DNA of 64,000 nucleotides from Cellulomonas cellasea (GTDB taxonomy: Bacteria; Actinomycetota; Actinomycetes; Actinomycetales; Cellulomonadaceae): contig NZ_JAUDBQ010000011.1 of assembly GCF_030372105.1 (NCBI RefSeq), positions 1-64,000 of the forward strand. Reading direction: 5' to 3'. Of the stretch, positions 1 to 9,905 are shown piece by piece. The translations under genes were made by a program, and so were the position numbers. The notes beneath the pieces were generated by a model that worked only from the letters and a program-made list of their open reading frames with translations, searched no databases and was not told the DNA's origin. Numbering within the stretch: the first letter of the stretch is position 1; the number at the start of each line of letters is the position of its first letter.

Positions 1-1040
<1,040 letters not shown>

Positions 1041-1086
1041 TCAGGTGACGCCACAACGGACGTCAAGACCTCTGGGGGTCCTGATA

Positions 1087-1116
1087 GTTTCGAAGGTGAA
1101 TTCGAAACGTTTCACC
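1087..1116. promoter_or_regulatory. Nested operator-like palindromes upstream of the xylanase
   Basis: Three overlapping perfect inverted repeats are packed here: GTTTCGAA (1087-1094) with TTCGAAAC (1101-1108), GAAACGTTTC (1104-1113), and GGTGAA (1095-1100) with TTCACC (1111-1116). They sit about 100-130 bases before the xylanase start. LacI-family regulators of carbohydrate genes usually bind palindromes with a central CG of this kind, so a sugar-responsive repressor site is likely. The regulator is not identified. Confidence 0.6.
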
Positions 1117-1560
1117 ACCTTTTCGGGGAGTTCCCCGCGGGTGGTCTGCACCATTCGGGCACCCTCCCGGAGGTCGCCTTGCCTGTCGCCAGCCGAGACT
1201 CATCGCAACTTTCGGTCGTGCGAGGGCGCCTGACCCTGAGATCATCCCGTCAGCGAAGAGCTGGGACGCGCCGGAAGCACAGCGGCTCAGGCAGCCGGGG
1301 GATCGATCGGGGCGGTCGTTTCTCACCAATGCCCGCGGCGAGCCTGACGGCGACGCGTGGCTGCATCCGGCGCGCTGATGTGTGCTCGATGCCGCCCATG
1401 ACGATGCGACAAGTGACAGGCGACAGGCGGCGGAGGTCGATGCGCCGAGACGGGCATCGTGCCGCGAGGGCCACATGACGACGATTCCGCTCCAGGCGCC
1501 GCAGACGCAGACGCAGAGCCGGGCCCAAAACCCCTCGTCGCCACTGAACTCGCATCGCCG

Positions 1561-1574
1561 ATAATGTACATTAT
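1561..1574. repeat. AT-rich perfect 14-base palindrome
   Basis: ATAATGTACATTAT is a perfect palindrome with only 2 G/C of 14, in a genome well above 70% GC. It lies in the gene-poor gap and is not close to either flanking start. It could be an operator for an unidentified dimeric regulator. Confidence 0.5.
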
Positions 1575-1769
1575 GTCATTTCGTCGGAGCGAGAGGGTCG
1601 GTCGACGCTCCCCGCACCCTGCAGGCCTGCTGGTCGCCGCCCGACCGGCCAGCGCCACACAGCCCACACCGCCCCCGACGCACGCGACGCAGCGCTGCAC
1701 GGGCGAGCGCCAGCCGCCGCGATTGGCTGATGAGCTCCAGAATCCGCAGCACATCTCGCGCATCGACCA

Positions 1770-1784
1770 ATATCTATGCGATAT
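1770..1784. repeat. AT-rich inverted repeat ATATC-N5-GATAT
   Basis: A second AT-rich island with 5-base arms around TATGC, followed by ATACGACATG. It lies about 350 bases before the aminotransferase. It could be an operator or a promoter -10 region; the sequence alone does not decide. Confidence 0.35.
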
Positions 1785-2132
1785 ACGACATGTCCGATCT
1801 GCGCCGACGGACGCTCCGATACGACGGCTCGTCACCGCGACGCCTGGGCCATAAGCACCGCCTCGACCTCAAGCCGACTCCCCTGCCTACGCCCTACTCC
1901 CCCACGCTCTCGTGCCGAGTTGTTGGCTCCCCAGCGCGCCAGCCCTTGAACGGCCCGCACCACGCGTCTGCGGACAGCGAAACCGCAGGTCACGTGCCGC
2001 TCCAGCCTCCTGACGACCAAGCCACGGGCGGGGACCGAGGTCCCCTGGGGGCGGGGTGCGGGCTGCCTACGGTGGGCGAGGACGCACGAGCCCGCTCGCC
2101 GGCGGCTTCCGGCCCGTATTCGAAGGTTCTGG

Positions 2133-3341
2133 GTGATTCAGATGGCAGCGATGCAGGCGCCGACCGCGGCGAGCCTCACCAGCCTCCGCGCGGAGGCTCC
2201 CATCACGTCGCGGATTCCGCTGTCGGGTCTGCCCGTGGAGGTCCCTGACGTGGTCGGGGCGTCCGGATGCGTGCTGCGGACGGTCGACGGCCGGGAGCTC
2301 ATCGACTTCGAGTCGGGGGTGTGGTGCGCGAACCTCGGGCACGGGCACCCAGCGGTGACGGCCGCCCTGGTCAAGCAGGCTGTCGCGGTGACGCATGTGG
2401 GCTACCGCTGGGCCCATCCGGTGATCGCCGAGGCTCACGCGAGGCTGTGCGAGGTGACGGGGTTGGCGGACGGCCGGGCGGTGCTGCTCGCCTCCGGCAG
2501 CGAGGCAGTCGAGCTGGGCATCCGGATCGCGTCGTCGGTGACCGGCCGGGACGCTGTGCTGCGGTTCTCGGGTCACTACCTGTCCGCGTACGGGGCGGCC
2601 GGGGCGCCGGGAACAGGTCGGCAGGTCACTGTCGAGGAGCTCGACGCGATGGACAGCCGGCAACGGAGAGACGCGCTCGCGCGCATCGCCGCCGTCGTGC
2701 TCGAGCCGGGCAACGCCTCCGGCCTCGTCCGCCTCCCCGACGCCGAGCGGGTCGCCCGCGTCGTCGACGAGGTGCGAGCCGCCGGCGGGCTGCTCGTCGT
2801 GGACGAGGTGACGACCGGCTTCGGGCGGACCGGGCGATGGTTCGGGTTCCAGCACGTGGGCGTGCGGCCGGACATCGTCGCGGTGGGCAAGGGGGCAGGC
2901 AATGGCTACCCGGTCAGCGCTGTCGTCGTCGCTCGCGAGGTCGCGGATCGGACCACGCGGGCGGGACTGCGCTATGCGCAATCGCACCAGGACGACCCGC
3001 TCGGCGCCGCCGTCCTGCTCGCGGTCATCGAGGCCATCGAAGCCGAGGGTCTTCTCTCAGCCGCTGTCGCCCGCGGCGCGCAGTTGACTTCCGGACTGGC
3101 CGCGCTCGCCGCATCCGGCCTGGGTGTGCGGGCGGTGCGCGGCCGCGGCCTGATGTGCGCGTTCGACGTCGCGTCCGGCGCTGCCGCCCGGACCCAGTCG
3201 TCGCTACTCGACCACGGCTACCTCGTCGGCGCCCACCTGGCGCGGGACACAATCCGCGTGTACCCGCCGCTGGTGGTCACCCCCGCGCAGATCGAAGGGT
3301 TCCTGGCGGCCGCACGGGCGACTCTGTCAGCCGTCGGATAG
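2133..3341 (+). CDS. Class-III PLP-dependent aminotransferase
   Basis: A 402-residue fold-type-I aminotransferase of the acetylornithine/ornithine/glutamate-semialdehyde group. It has the cofactor-binding Asp in DEVTTGFGRTG (Asp near 224) and the Schiff-base Lys near 253 (AVGKGAGNGYP). GTG at 2133 is preceded by GAAGG at about 7 bases; ATGs at 2142 and 2151 are alternatives. It is shorter than most class-III enzymes (about 430-450 residues). It stands alone, with no biosynthetic partner nearby, so the substrate cannot be inferred from context. Confidence 0.85.
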   Translation: MIQMAAMQAPTAASLTSLRAEAPITSRIPLSGLPVEVPDVVGASGCVLRTVDGRELIDFESGVWCANLGHGHPAVTAALVKQAVAVTHVGYRWAHPVIAEAHARLCEVTGLADGRAVLLASGSEAVELGIRIASSVTGRDAVLRFSGHYLSAYGAAGAPGTGRQVTVEELDAMDSRQRRDALARIAAVVLEPGNASGLVRLPDAERVARVVDEVRAAGGLLVVDEVTTGFGRTGRWFGFQHVGVRPDIVAVGKGAGNGYPVSAVVVAREVADRTTRAGLRYAQSHQDDPLGAAVLLAVIEAIEAEGLLSAAVARGAQLTSGLAALAASGLGVRAVRGRGLMCAFDVASGAAARTQSSLLDHGYLVGAHLARDTIRVYPPLVVTPAQIEGFLAAARATLSAVG

Positions 3342-3379
3342 CCCGCCCACGGACGACTCCCCCATGTTCGAGGGCGGGC
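3341..3379. terminator. Hairpin between convergent genes
   Basis: GCCCGCCC (3341-3348) pairs perfectly with GGGCGGGC (3372-3379) across a 23-base loop, exactly between the aminotransferase stop and the stop of the opposing gene. It is a probable bidirectional terminator without a U-tract. Confidence 0.5.
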
Positions 3380-3390
3380 GTCGCGATCCT

Positions 3391-3903
3391 CTAGCCGACG
3401 CCTGCCCATGCCTCGTCGTCGAGGAACGTGCGCAGCGAGGCCATGAGGATGCCGTCGCCCACTTGGGCCAGATGCCACCCGTCAAGTGGCAGCACGAGAA
3501 CCAGCCGCACTCCCGCGCCGGCCAACGATGCCCCGCGGCGGTGCAGCAGAGGCGCGTTCTGGGCGTCGGCGAACAACGCAGCGCTGATGACCAACTCGCG
3601 GTGGCGCCGAACCCACTCCTGCCCCGCGGCGAGATCCTCTGGGGCCGCGAGCAACTCGGGCAGCCATCCGGGGGCGACGAGGGCGCCGGGCTGCCGCAGG
3701 CGGTCCATCACCTCGTCATGGCGCTGCTGCCAGCGGGTCTCCGCGTCGATCGGGGCAGGCCTCGCTGCGGGTGGCGAGACGATGGGCGGCACGTCATGGA
3801 GGACGTCCAGGCCGTGCCACGCACGGGCATACAGGAGCTCGAGAACCGCCGCCGGCACGTCGAAGGCGATGCGCGGTGATGGCTGGGGGGTCGCCTTCCG
3901 CAT
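3391..3903 (-). CDS. Hypothetical protein (170 aa)
   Basis: I do not recognise this protein. It has no signal peptide or clear membrane helix. The middle (roughly residues 50-110) is charged and rich in Arg/Glu/Leu and probably helical; the C-terminal third is more hydrophobic with a GVRLVLVLPLDGW stretch. It follows the GNAT gene on the same strand with about 15 bases between them, so the two are probably co-transcribed. The tight spacing and the balanced amino-acid composition argue for a real gene; function is unknown. Confidence 0.6.
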   Translation of the reverse strand: MRKATPQPSPRIAFDVPAAVLELLYARAWHGLDVLHDVPPIVSPPAARPAPIDAETRWQQRHDEVMDRLRQPGALVAPGWLPELLAAPEDLAAGQEWVRRHRELVISAALFADAQNAPLLHRRGASLAGAGVRLVLVLPLDGWHLAQVGDGILMASLRTFLDDEAWAGVG

Positions 3904-3918
3904 CGCACTCCCCCGTCG

Positions 3919-4416
3919 TCAGGCCCGCATGAGGCCGCACTCGAAACGCAGCTCCGAGCGGGCGGCGTCGCGCGGATGCGGCTGGCTCGCCCCTGTGGCG
4001 GCGAAGCCGAAGCCCTCGTACAGGGCCCGGGCCGCGTCGTTGTCATCGGCCACCCACAATGACAGCGTGGTGGCACCGACATCGGACGCCTCGTCGGCGA
4101 CACGCTGGAGCAGCGCCCGGCCGATTCCTTGGCTTCGGTGGTCCGGGTCGACCCACAGGCTCACGACATGCCGGTCGTCCACAGGCGAGCCGGGCTCGGC
4201 GATCATGCACACGAGCCCCACGGGTTCCTGGCCCAGCCCTGGCCGGGCCACGAACCACTGGCTGGAGCGCAGCCGCATCCGCCAGTGCTGCTCCTGGAAG
4301 CGCTGGTCCCGCGCCAGCGACGCGCCGAACGCCTGAGGGCTCTGCCACAGCGCTCGCAGACGGATGTCACGGAGCACCTGCCACTCGTCCTCGGACAACT
4401 GCTCGACTCTGACCAT
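3919..4416 (-). CDS. GNAT-family N-acetyltransferase
   Basis: A 165-residue acetyl-CoA-dependent acyltransferase. Motif A with the pyrophosphate-binding loop is visible as RSQGIGRALL, followed by the usual motif-B region YEGFGF. The start at 4416 gives the normal GNAT beginning (MVRVEQLSEDEW). A longer in-frame reading to 4482 exists, but its added residues look untranslated. The acceptor substrate cannot be told from sequence. It is the upstream partner of the hypothetical gene at 3391. Confidence 0.85.
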   Translation of the reverse strand: MVRVEQLSEDEWQVLRDIRLRALWQSPQAFGASLARDQRFQEQHWRMRLRSSQWFVARPGLGQEPVGLVCMIAEPGSPVDDRHVVSLWVDPDHRSQGIGRALLQRVADEASDVGATTLSLWVADDNDAARALYEGFGFAATGASQPHPRDAARSELRFECGLMRA

Positions 4417-4498
4417 CGGGTCAGCATGCCCGACGCTGCACCGCGGCCCATCACGCGACTCGCCGACGGATCGCACCGCCACCCGGCCCGGGAGCGGC

Positions 4499-4717
4499 TC
4501 AGATCCCGTCGGTGTCTAGCAGATCAGGGTCGGCGAGCGGGCGGCCGTCGGCGGCCAGGTCGGGGAGGCCCTCCGAGCGCCGAGACGATCCGAGCCGGTG
4601 TTGGTCAGGCGGCTCGGAGCCAGGAGCACCCTCGTCGGGCTGGTCCTCGTCAGGCGCGGATGGCTGGACTGGGCGATCTGGGGCCGCATCCGGGTCGAGC
4701 GGTTCGGGAATCGTCAT
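4499..4717 (-). CDS. Small acidic Pro/Asp-rich protein
   Basis: A 72-residue protein made largely of Pro, Asp, Glu, Gly and Ser, with no hydrophobic core; it is probably intrinsically disordered. It is counted as real because GGAGG (4724-4728) sits 6 bases before ATG 4717. A GTG at 4720 would be too close to the ribosome-binding site. No family is recognised and function is unknown. It lies between the GNAT and the metallo-hydrolase on the same strand. Confidence 0.55.
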   Translation of the reverse strand: MTIPEPLDPDAAPDRPVQPSAPDEDQPDEGAPGSEPPDQHRLGSSRRSEGLPDLAADGRPLADPDLLDTDGI

Positions 4718-4777
4718 CACTCACCTCCGCATACTGGAGAACAGCTCAACGGAACGCTCGGGACACCGCCCGCGGGG

Positions 4778-5440
4778 TCAGGCCATGCTCAACGGCAGCA
4801 CGTCGGCAGTGGGCAGCCGGACGTACTCCACATCGGGGCAGAGCTGTCGCATCAGGCGATCGACCAGGGCCTTGCCGGGCAGGCTCAGCGTCGCGTCGTG
4901 GATGGGCAGCACGAGCCGGGGCGCGATGGCGTGGATGAAGTCGACGGTCTCAGCGATCTTCAGCCACGGCCCCGACACGGGGGCCAGGACGGACTTCACC
5001 GGGCGCCCGGCGGGGACGGTGAAGGAGTCCCCCGGATGAAGCAGGGACCCGTCGATCAGGTAGGCGACGTTCACCACCCGAGGGATCGAGGGGTAGGCGA
5101 GGGCATGCCACTCCCCCAGCACCTCGACGTCGAAGCCGACGGCGTCGAACCGGTCGCCGGCCGTGACCCCGTGCAGCCGGTTGTCGCCCACCGTGCCGTC
5201 GGAGAGCTCGATGACCACTGCTGGCGGTCCCCAGACCTCGAGTGCTGGGTCCACGTCGAGCGCCTGGCGAAGTTGCGGGGCGTGGACGTGATCGCTGTGC
5301 TCATGCGTGATCAGTACTCCCGCGGCCCCCGTGAGGGCGTCCGGGACGCTGAGGATCCCGGGATCGATCACGAGCCGACGGCCGTCGCGCTCGAGTCGCA
5401 CGCACGAGTGCCCCCAGGCCGTCAGCTCCGTCGTCGTCAT
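4778..5440 (-). CDS. Metallo-beta-lactamase-fold metal-dependent hydrolase
   Basis: A 220-residue protein of the UlaG/YcjY-like metallo-beta-lactamase group. The metal motif HxHxDH is visible as THEHSDH (His46, His48, Asp50, His51). Further likely ligands are His near the HPGDS segment and His in LPIHDA near the C-terminus. The substrate is unknown; related proteins act on phosphodiester or lactone bonds. It is a cytosolic single-domain protein and lies downstream of the pyruvate carboxylase terminator, so it is probably transcribed separately. Confidence 0.85.
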   Translation of the reverse strand: MTTTELTAWGHSCVRLERDGRRLVIDPGILSVPDALTGAAGVLITHEHSDHVHAPQLRQALDVDPALEVWGPPAVVIELSDGTVGDNRLHGVTAGDRFDAVGFDVEVLGEWHALAYPSIPRVVNVAYLIDGSLLHPGDSFTVPAGRPVKSVLAPVSGPWLKIAETVDFIHAIAPRLVLPIHDATLSLPGKALVDRLMRQLCPDVEYVRLPTADVLPLSMA

Positions 5441-5464
5441 CTCCCCAGCATCAGGGGGCGACGA

Positions 5465-5503
5465 CCACCGCGCCAGTGCGCCGAGGGCGTCCTGGCGCGG
5501 TGG
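5465..5503 (-). terminator. Terminator of pyruvate carboxylase
   Basis: A perfect 12-base stem: CCACCGCGCCAG (5465-5476) with CTGGCGCGGTGG (5492-5503), loop 15 bases, starting 11 bases after the pyc stop codon. There is no U-tract, as is common in actinobacteria. Confidence 0.65.
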
Positions 5504-5513
5504 GATCGACAGG

Positions 5514-8500
5514 TCAGGAGATGACCATCACCAGGTCGCCGCCCTCGAGCTGCTGCACCGCGCCGATCGCGAGGCGCTGCACCTTGCCGGCGACGGGGGT
5601 CGTGATGGCGGCCTCCATCTTCATGGCCTCCACAGTCGCCACCGTCTGGCCGGCCTCGACGGACTGGCCCTCCTGGACCACCGGCGTCACGGCGCCGGCG
5701 AACGGCGCCGCGATCTGGCCGGGGTTGCCCGGGTCGGCCTTCTCGGCGGCCGCGCTGTCGACCTCGACGGTGCGGTCGCGCACCTGGATGGGCCGGATCT
5801 GGCCGTTGAGCGTGAACATGACGGTCCGCATGCCCCGCACGTCCGGCTCGCCGACGGCCTCGAGGCCCACCAGCAGGCGCACGCCCTTGCCAAGCTCGAT
5901 GTCCACCTCGTCGCCGTTGGTCATGCCATAGAGGTAGCGCGTGGTGTCGAGCACGCTCACGTCGCCGTAGGAGCCCCGGAACGCCTGGAACTCCTTGGTC
6001 GGACCGGCGAATAGCAGGTGGTTCAACCGGTCGCGACGGGTCGCCGAGTCGGCGCCTAGGTCCTGGAGGTCCTGGTCGGACAACGGGGTGATCGGGTTGC
6101 GGACCGTGCGGCCCGCGAGGGCCTTGGAGCGGAACGGCTCCGGCCAGCCGCCGGGCGGGTCGCCCAACTCGCCGGACAGGAACCCGACGACGGAGTCCGG
6201 GATGTCGTAGGCCTGCGGGTTCTCGGCGAAGTCCGCCGGGTCGGCCTGACGTGCGACCAGGTGCAGGGCGAGGTCGCCGACCACCTTGGACGACGGGGTG
6301 ACCTTCACCAGGCGGCCGAGGATGCGGTCCGCGGCGGCGTACGTCTCCTCGATCTGCTCGAACTGGCCGCCGAGGCCCAGCGCGATGGCCTGCTGGCGCA
6401 GGTTGGAGAGCTGCCCGCCGGGGATCTCGTGGTCGTACACGCGGCCGGTGGGGCCGGGCAGGCCCGACTCGAACGGCCGGTACAGGCGCCGCACGGCCTC
6501 CCAGTACGGCTCGAGGTCGCAGACGGCCCGCAGGTCGAGCCCGGTGTCGCGGGGCGTGTGCTCGAGCCCGGCGACGAGGGCCGACATCGGCGGCTGGCTG
6601 GTGGTCCCGGCCATCGCCGCGCTCGCCGCGTCGACAGCGTCCACCCCGGCCTCGACGGCGGCGAAGAGCGTCGCCATCTGGCCACCGGTGGTGTCGTGCG
6701 TGTGCAGGTGCACCGGCAGGTCGAACCGCTCACGCAGCGCCGTGACGAGCTTGGTCGCCGCGGCAGGCCGCAGCAGTCCCGCCATGTCCTTGATCGCCAG
6801 CACGTGCGCGCCCGCCTCGACGATCTTGTCGGCGAGCCGCAGGTAGTAGTCGAGCGTGTACAGGTCCTCCGCCGGGTTCAGCAGGTTGCCCGTGTAGCAC
6901 AGCGCGACCTCGGCGATCGGGGTGCCGGCCTCGCGGACGGCGTCGATCGCCGGGCGCATCTGCTCGACGTCGTTGAGCGCGTCGAAGATGCGGAAGATGT
7001 CGATGCCGGTGGCGGTCGCCTCGCGAACGAACGCCTCGGTGACCTCCGTCGGGTACGGGGTGTAGCCGACGGTGTTGCGCCCGCGCAGCAGCATCTGCAG
7101 CGCGAGGTTCGGCATCGCCTCGCGCAGCGACGCGAGCCGCTCCCACGGGTCCTCGCCGAGGAACCGGAGCGCGACGTCGTAGGTCGCGCCGCCCCAGGCC
7201 TCCACCGAGAGGAGCTGCGGCAGCAGCCGTGCCTCGGTGGCGCTGACCGCCAGGAGGTCGTGCGTGCGGACACGCGTCGCGAGCAGCGACTGGTGGGCGT
7301 CGCGGAACGTGGTGTCGGTGACGGCCACGGCGGTCTGCTCGCGCAGCGCCCGGGCGAATCCCTCGGGGCCGAGCTCGAGCAGCCGCTGCCGGCTGCCGGC
7401 CGGAGCCGGGCTGGCCAGGTCCGTGGCGGGGAGCTTCAGTCGCGGGTCGACGGCGTCGCTCGGGCGGATCCCGTGCGGCCGGTTGACCGTGACATCGCCC
7501 AGGTACGACAGCAGCCGGGTCCCGCGGTCGGCGCTCTCCCGTGCGGCGAGCAGCTCCGGGCGCTCGTCGATGAACGAGGTGGAGATGTTCCCCGAGGCGA
7601 ACTCCGGGTCGGCGAGCACAGCCTGCAGGAACGGGATGTTGGTGCGGATGCCGCGGATGCGGAACTCGGCGAGGGCGCGACGCGCGCGCCGCACCGCCGT
7701 CGGGTAGTCCCGGCCACGGCACGTGAGCTTCACCAGCATCGAGTCGAAGTGGCCCGAGATGTCCGAGCCGGCCGAAGCCGTCGCGCCGTCGAGGCGCACC
7801 CCCGCGCCGCCCGGCGAGCGGTACGCGATGATCCGGCCCGTGTCGGGGCGGAAGCCGTTGGACGGGTCCTCGGTGGTGATGCGGGTCTGCAGCGCCGAGC
7901 CGTTGATGCGGATCGAGTCCTGCTCGATGCCCAGGTCCGCGAGGGTCTCGCCCGCCGCGATGCGCATCTGGGAGGACACGAGGTCGATGTCGGTGACCTC
8001 CTCGGTCACCGTGTGCTCGACCTGGATGCGCGGGTTCATCTCGATGAACACGTGCTCGCCGGCGCGCTCGCCCACAGTGTCGAGTAGGAACTCGACGGTG
8101 CCGGCGTTCTGGTAGCCGATGCTCTTCGCGAACTTCACCGCGTCACGGCACAGCGCGTCGCGGATCTCGGGGTCGAGGTTCGGCGCGGGCGCGATCTCGA
8201 CGACCTTCTGGTGGCGGCGCTGCAACGAGCAGTCGCGCTCGTACAGGTGCACCACATTGCCCTCGCCGTCGGCGAGGATCTGCACCTCGATGTGGCGGGG
8301 GCGCAGCACGGCCCGCTCGAGGAACACCGTCGGGTCGCCGAACGCCGCGTCGGCCTCGCGCATCGCGGCGGACAGCGCCTCGGGCAGCTCGGCGGGTGTG
8401 GACACACGGCGCATGCCGCGCCCGCCACCGCCTGCGACGGCCTTGACGAAGATGGGGAACCCCACCTCGTCGGCGGCCGCGAGGAGCTCGTCGACGTTCG

Positions 8501-8915
8501 AGGACGGGGCCGAGGACGGCAGCACGGGGATGCCCGCGTCACGCGCGGCCTGCAGCGCTCGCACCTTGTTGCCGGCCAGCTCGAGCACCTCGGGCGGCGG
8601 CCCGATGAACGTCAGGCCCGCGTCGACGGCCGCCCGGGCGAAGTCCGGGTTCTCCGAGAGGAACCCGTAGCCCGGGTAGATCGCGTCCGCGCCCGAGTCG
8701 AGGGCGACCCGGATGATCTCCTGGATGTCGAGGTAGGCGCGCACCGGGTGGCCCGCGGTCCCGATCGGGTAGGCCTCGTCGGCCTTCAACCGGTGCTCGG
8801 AGTTGCGATCCTCCTGCGGGAAGACCGCGACGGTGCGCGCGCCCAACTCATAGGCAGCACGGAAAGCCCGCACCGCGATCTCAGCGCGGTTCGCGACGAG
8901 CACTTTCGAGAACAC
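5514..8915 (-). CDS. pyc: Pyruvate carboxylase
   Basis: Biotin enzyme that makes oxaloacetate from pyruvate, bicarbonate and ATP, refilling the TCA cycle. At 1133 residues it is full length. The order is biotin carboxylase (about 1-450, with the GGGGRGMR ATP loop), the carboxyltransferase barrel (about 530-800, beginning DTTFRDAHQSLLATR), a conserved PYC/OADA region, and a C-terminal biotinyl domain with the biotin-accepting Lys in EAMKM near residue 1099. It starts at GTG 8915 with the typical FSKVLVANRAEIAVR. It is transcribed alone and divergently from the ParA-like gene. Confidence 0.98.
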   Translation of the reverse strand: MFSKVLVANRAEIAVRAFRAAYELGARTVAVFPQEDRNSEHRLKADEAYPIGTAGHPVRAYLDIQEIIRVALDSGADAIYPGYGFLSENPDFARAAVDAGLTFIGPPPEVLELAGNKVRALQAARDAGIPVLPSSAPSSNVDELLAAADEVGFPIFVKAVAGGGGRGMRRVSTPAELPEALSAAMREADAAFGDPTVFLERAVLRPRHIEVQILADGEGNVVHLYERDCSLQRRHQKVVEIAPAPNLDPEIRDALCRDAVKFAKSIGYQNAGTVEFLLDTVGERAGEHVFIEMNPRIQVEHTVTEEVTDIDLVSSQMRIAAGETLADLGIEQDSIRINGSALQTRITTEDPSNGFRPDTGRIIAYRSPGGAGVRLDGATASAGSDISGHFDSMLVKLTCRGRDYPTAVRRARRALAEFRIRGIRTNIPFLQAVLADPEFASGNISTSFIDERPELLAARESADRGTRLLSYLGDVTVNRPHGIRPSDAVDPRLKLPATDLASPAPAGSRQRLLELGPEGFARALREQTAVAVTDTTFRDAHQSLLATRVRTHDLLAVSATEARLLPQLLSVEAWGGATYDVALRFLGEDPWERLASLREAMPNLALQMLLRGRNTVGYTPYPTEVTEAFVREATATGIDIFRIFDALNDVEQMRPAIDAVREAGTPIAEVALCYTGNLLNPAEDLYTLDYYLRLADKIVEAGAHVLAIKDMAGLLRPAAATKLVTALRERFDLPVHLHTHDTTGGQMATLFAAVEAGVDAVDAASAAMAGTTSQPPMSALVAGLEHTPRDTGLDLRAVCDLEPYWEAVRRLYRPFESGLPGPTGRVYDHEIPGGQLSNLRQQAIALGLGGQFEQIEETYAAADRILGRLVKVTPSSKVVGDLALHLVARQADPADFAENPQAYDIPDSVVGFLSGELGDPPGGWPEPFRSKALAGRTVRNPITPLSDQDLQDLGADSATRRDRLNHLLFAGPTKEFQAFRGSYGDVSVLDTTRYLYGMTNGDEVDIELGKGVRLLVGLEAVGEPDVRGMRTVMFTLNGQIRPIQVRDRTVEVDSAAAEKADPGNPGQIAAPFAGAVTPVVQEGQSVEAGQTVATVEAMKMEAAITTPVAGKVQRLAIGAVQQLEGGDLVMVIS

Positions 8916-9075
8916 GACTCACCCCATCCGTTTGATTCGGGAGCACCGTAGCGGCTGGCGTCCACGCAGGTCGTCGCCAACCGCATGCCGAACGACCCCC
9001 CGGTCTCCCCTCCGCAGATCTTGCCATGCCGCATTTGGTGCGCCGCTTTTCGTGCACGGGCTGGGCGCCGCTACC

Positions 9076-9861
9076 GTGAGCCCCGTGCTGGTCCTGGGTG
9101 TGTGCAGTCTCAAGGGTGGAGTGGGCAAGACGTCGGTGACGCTGGGGTTGGCCTCAGCGGCTCTGGAACGCGGTCTGCGCACTCTCGTCGTCGACCTCGA
9201 CCCGCAGGGCGACAGCACGCTGGCGCTGGGCATCGCGCCCGGCGACCACGTCGACGTCGCCGCCGTGCTGGACGACCCGTCAGCGGAGACGGTGCGCGCC
9301 GCCACCGTGACCAGCGGCTGGGCCGACGACGGGCTCGACGTGCTGGTGGGATCGGACAGGTCTGCGCGGCATGACGGCCTGGACGCGACGGGCAGCGATG
9401 TGGACCGACTGCGCTTCGCGTTGTCGTGGGTGAGCGGTTACGACCTCGTCCTGCTCGACTGCCCGCCGTCGCTGGGCGGGCTGACCCGCGCCGGGCTGAC
9501 CGCATGCGACCGGGCCTTGGTCGTCACGGAGCCCGGCCTGTTCTCCGTCATGGCGGTGGGCCGTGCCATGCGCACGATCGACGAGCTGCGACGCGGGCCC
9601 GCCCCGTCGTTGCAGCCACTGGGCGTGGTGGTCAACAGGGTGCGCGCGCGCTCTGTCGAGCAGGCGTTCCGGCTGGAGGAGCTGCGGGCGCTGTACGGCC
9701 CGTTGATCCTGAGCCCGATGCTCCCCGAGCGTGCCGCCCTCCAGCAGGCGCAGGGCGCCGCCCAGCCCGTCCACGCATGGCCGGGGGCCGCGGCCGGTGA
9801 GCTGGCGGACGCTTTCGACCTCCTGCTGGAGCGCGCGCTGCGGGCCCCGGCCACGCGCTGA
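9076..9861 (+). CDS. ParA/MinD-family P-loop ATPase
   Basis: A 261-residue deviant-Walker ATPase. The Walker A motif KGGVGKT is at residues 13-19, DLDPQGDST follows as switch I, and LLDCPPSLGG forms the Walker B region. No ParB gene is adjacent, so this is an orphan rather than the chromosomal partition pair. It faces the MerR/FHA/DUF881 cluster, which contains cell-envelope and division-linked genes. GTG 9076 was chosen because longer in-frame readings add unlikely sequence; GTG 9085 is an alternative. Confidence 0.85.
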   Translation: MSPVLVLGVCSLKGGVGKTSVTLGLASAALERGLRTLVVDLDPQGDSTLALGIAPGDHVDVAAVLDDPSAETVRAATVTSGWADDGLDVLVGSDRSARHDGLDATGSDVDRLRFALSWVSGYDLVLLDCPPSLGGLTRAGLTACDRALVVTEPGLFSVMAVGRAMRTIDELRRGPAPSLQPLGVVVNRVRARSVEQAFRLEELRALYGPLILSPMLPERAALQQAQGAAQPVHAWPGAAAGELADAFDLLLERALRAPATR

Positions 9862-9905
9862 TCGAGGTGGGGCACGCCGAGGTCGCGCGCCCGGCCCGGT
9901 AGGGC

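Noticed and set aside
1045-2020. Several open frames of 60-170 codons in the gap
   Set aside because: They overlap each other on both strands, are rich in Arg/Ser/Pro, have no good ribosome-binding sites and match no known family.
4417-4482. Extended N-terminus of the GNAT protein
   Set aside because: The added 22 residues are Arg/Ser/Gly-rich and lie before the normal family start at 4416.
6261-8087. A long open frame on the plus strand opposite pyruvate carboxylase
   Set aside because: High-GC genes leave long open frames on the other strand. The translation is Arg/Gly/Val-rich with no family resemblance, while the minus strand encodes a full pyruvate carboxylase.
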